Assembly: GCF_017744955.1 (NCBI RefSeq)
Contig: NZ_JAGIAG010000005.1
Coordinates: 62,001 to 126,000, forward strand
Length of the DNA stretch: 64,000 nt
Source of the DNA: Dokdonella sp.
GTDB lineage: Bacteria > Pseudomonadota > Gammaproteobacteria > Xanthomonadales > Rhodanobacteraceae
Reading direction: 5' to 3'
The notes under the pieces were generated by a model. It was not told where the DNA came from, ran no database searches, and worked only from the letters and a program-made list of their open reading frames with translations. Made by a program: the position numbers and the translations under genes. Shown here piece after piece: positions 63,867-64,000 of the stretch (position 1 is its first letter; every line of letters starts with the position of its first letter).

Positions 63867-63881
63867 TGGGGACAACCCTAG
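63867..63881. promoter_or_regulatory. TGGGG-N3-ACCCTAG box upstream of the orphan gene
   Basis: Second copy of the box at 48495-48509; outer bases are identical and only the central three differ. It lies 65-80 bases upstream of the orphan gene start, in opposite orientation relative to transcription compared with the first copy. A near-palindromic operator could work in both orientations. Confidence 0.4.
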
Positions 63882-63943
63882 TAAGCCATTGATAAATCGC
63901 AACCGCCTTCACACCCGGGCGCAGGAAGCCTGTCGCCTGCGCA

Positions 63944-63973
63944 TTGACATGCAGGTATTTGCCTGCATATAGT
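63944..63973 (+). promoter_or_regulatory. Strong promoter with overlapping palindromic operator
   Basis: A consensus -35 TTGACA (63944-63949) and -10 TATAGT (63968-63973) are 18 bases apart. The spacer is an inverted repeat, ATGCAGG-N6-CCTGCAT (63949-63968), overlapping the edges of both hexamers, as expected for a repressor-controlled promoter. The -10 ends 8 bases before an ATG, so transcription would start at or next to it. Confidence 0.75.
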
Positions 63974-63981
63974 GTCCGCAC

Positions 63982-64000
63982 ATGCCGACCGATCCGACAC
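63982..64000 (+). CDS. Start of a gene cut by the window end (leaderless)
   Basis: Only MPTDPT is visible. The call rests on the position of the ATG directly behind a consensus promoter. Leaderless, autoregulated genes of this layout often encode small repressors such as ArsR-type regulators, but the product cannot be identified here. Confidence 0.45.

Overview
The window reads as chromosome of a GC-rich gammaproteobacterium of the Xanthomonadales/Lysobacterales, most like Rhodanobacteraceae such as Dokdonella. The evidence is the gene content (Oar-like TonB receptor, sspA-sspB beside petABC, miaB-ybeZ-ybeY-corC, purE-purK), many exported delta-60 proteins, and dispersed hairpin-forming short tandem repeats. 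This placement is an inference from gene families; no ribosomal RNA gene is present. I found no CRISPR array, phage, insertion sequence or rRNA operon.

Layout. 0-10 kb: tRNA-Asn, ppnN, a large TonB-dependent receptor, an OlsF-like bifunctional acyltransferase, MarC, a short-chain dehydrogenase, grxD and sodB. 10-16 kb: purE-purK, a small Trm112-like protein, DUF1631 and nadC. 16-25 kb: a co-oriented set of a membrane-bound winged-helix/TPR regulator followed by three exported proteins. 25-34 kb: DUF3301, sspB-sspA, the cytochrome bc1 operon petABC, a DegS-like protease, a lytic transglycosylase, then miaB with an overlapping acetyltransferase. 34-40 kb: ybeZ, an exported beta-propeller protein inserted before ybeY, corC, DUF4105 and corA. 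40-50 kb (accessory): a secreted amidase with LGFP repeats, two LysM proteins, an ECF-type sigma factor facing a membrane Ser/Thr kinase, and a lipase-like protein. 49-58 kb (accessory): four delta-60 repeat proteins and one right-handed beta-helix protein. 58-64 kb: cstA-ybdD, a TRIC/YicG channel, a 696-residue orphan protein, and the first bases of a gene behind a textbook promoter whose -10 lies so close to the ATG that the mRNA should be leaderless.

Most interesting pattern: eight unrelated exported proteins (beta-helix, delta-60, beta-propeller, anchor-J-like) in four places end in the same short tail, roughly I/V-F-x-x-G/D-F-D/E, within about ten residues of the C-terminus. It carries no transmembrane helix or basic tail, so it does not match PEP-CTERM, GlyGly-CTERM or LPXTG signals. 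It may be an undescribed secretion, anchoring or processing tag.

Other candidates: a shared box TGGGG-N3-ACCCTAG upstream of two genes for proteins without signal peptides (lipase-like and orphan 696 aa); a 36-bp inverted repeat flanking the beta-helix gene; a family of period-7/period-8 hairpin elements, one of which encloses the start and signal-peptide codons of the DUF4105 gene.
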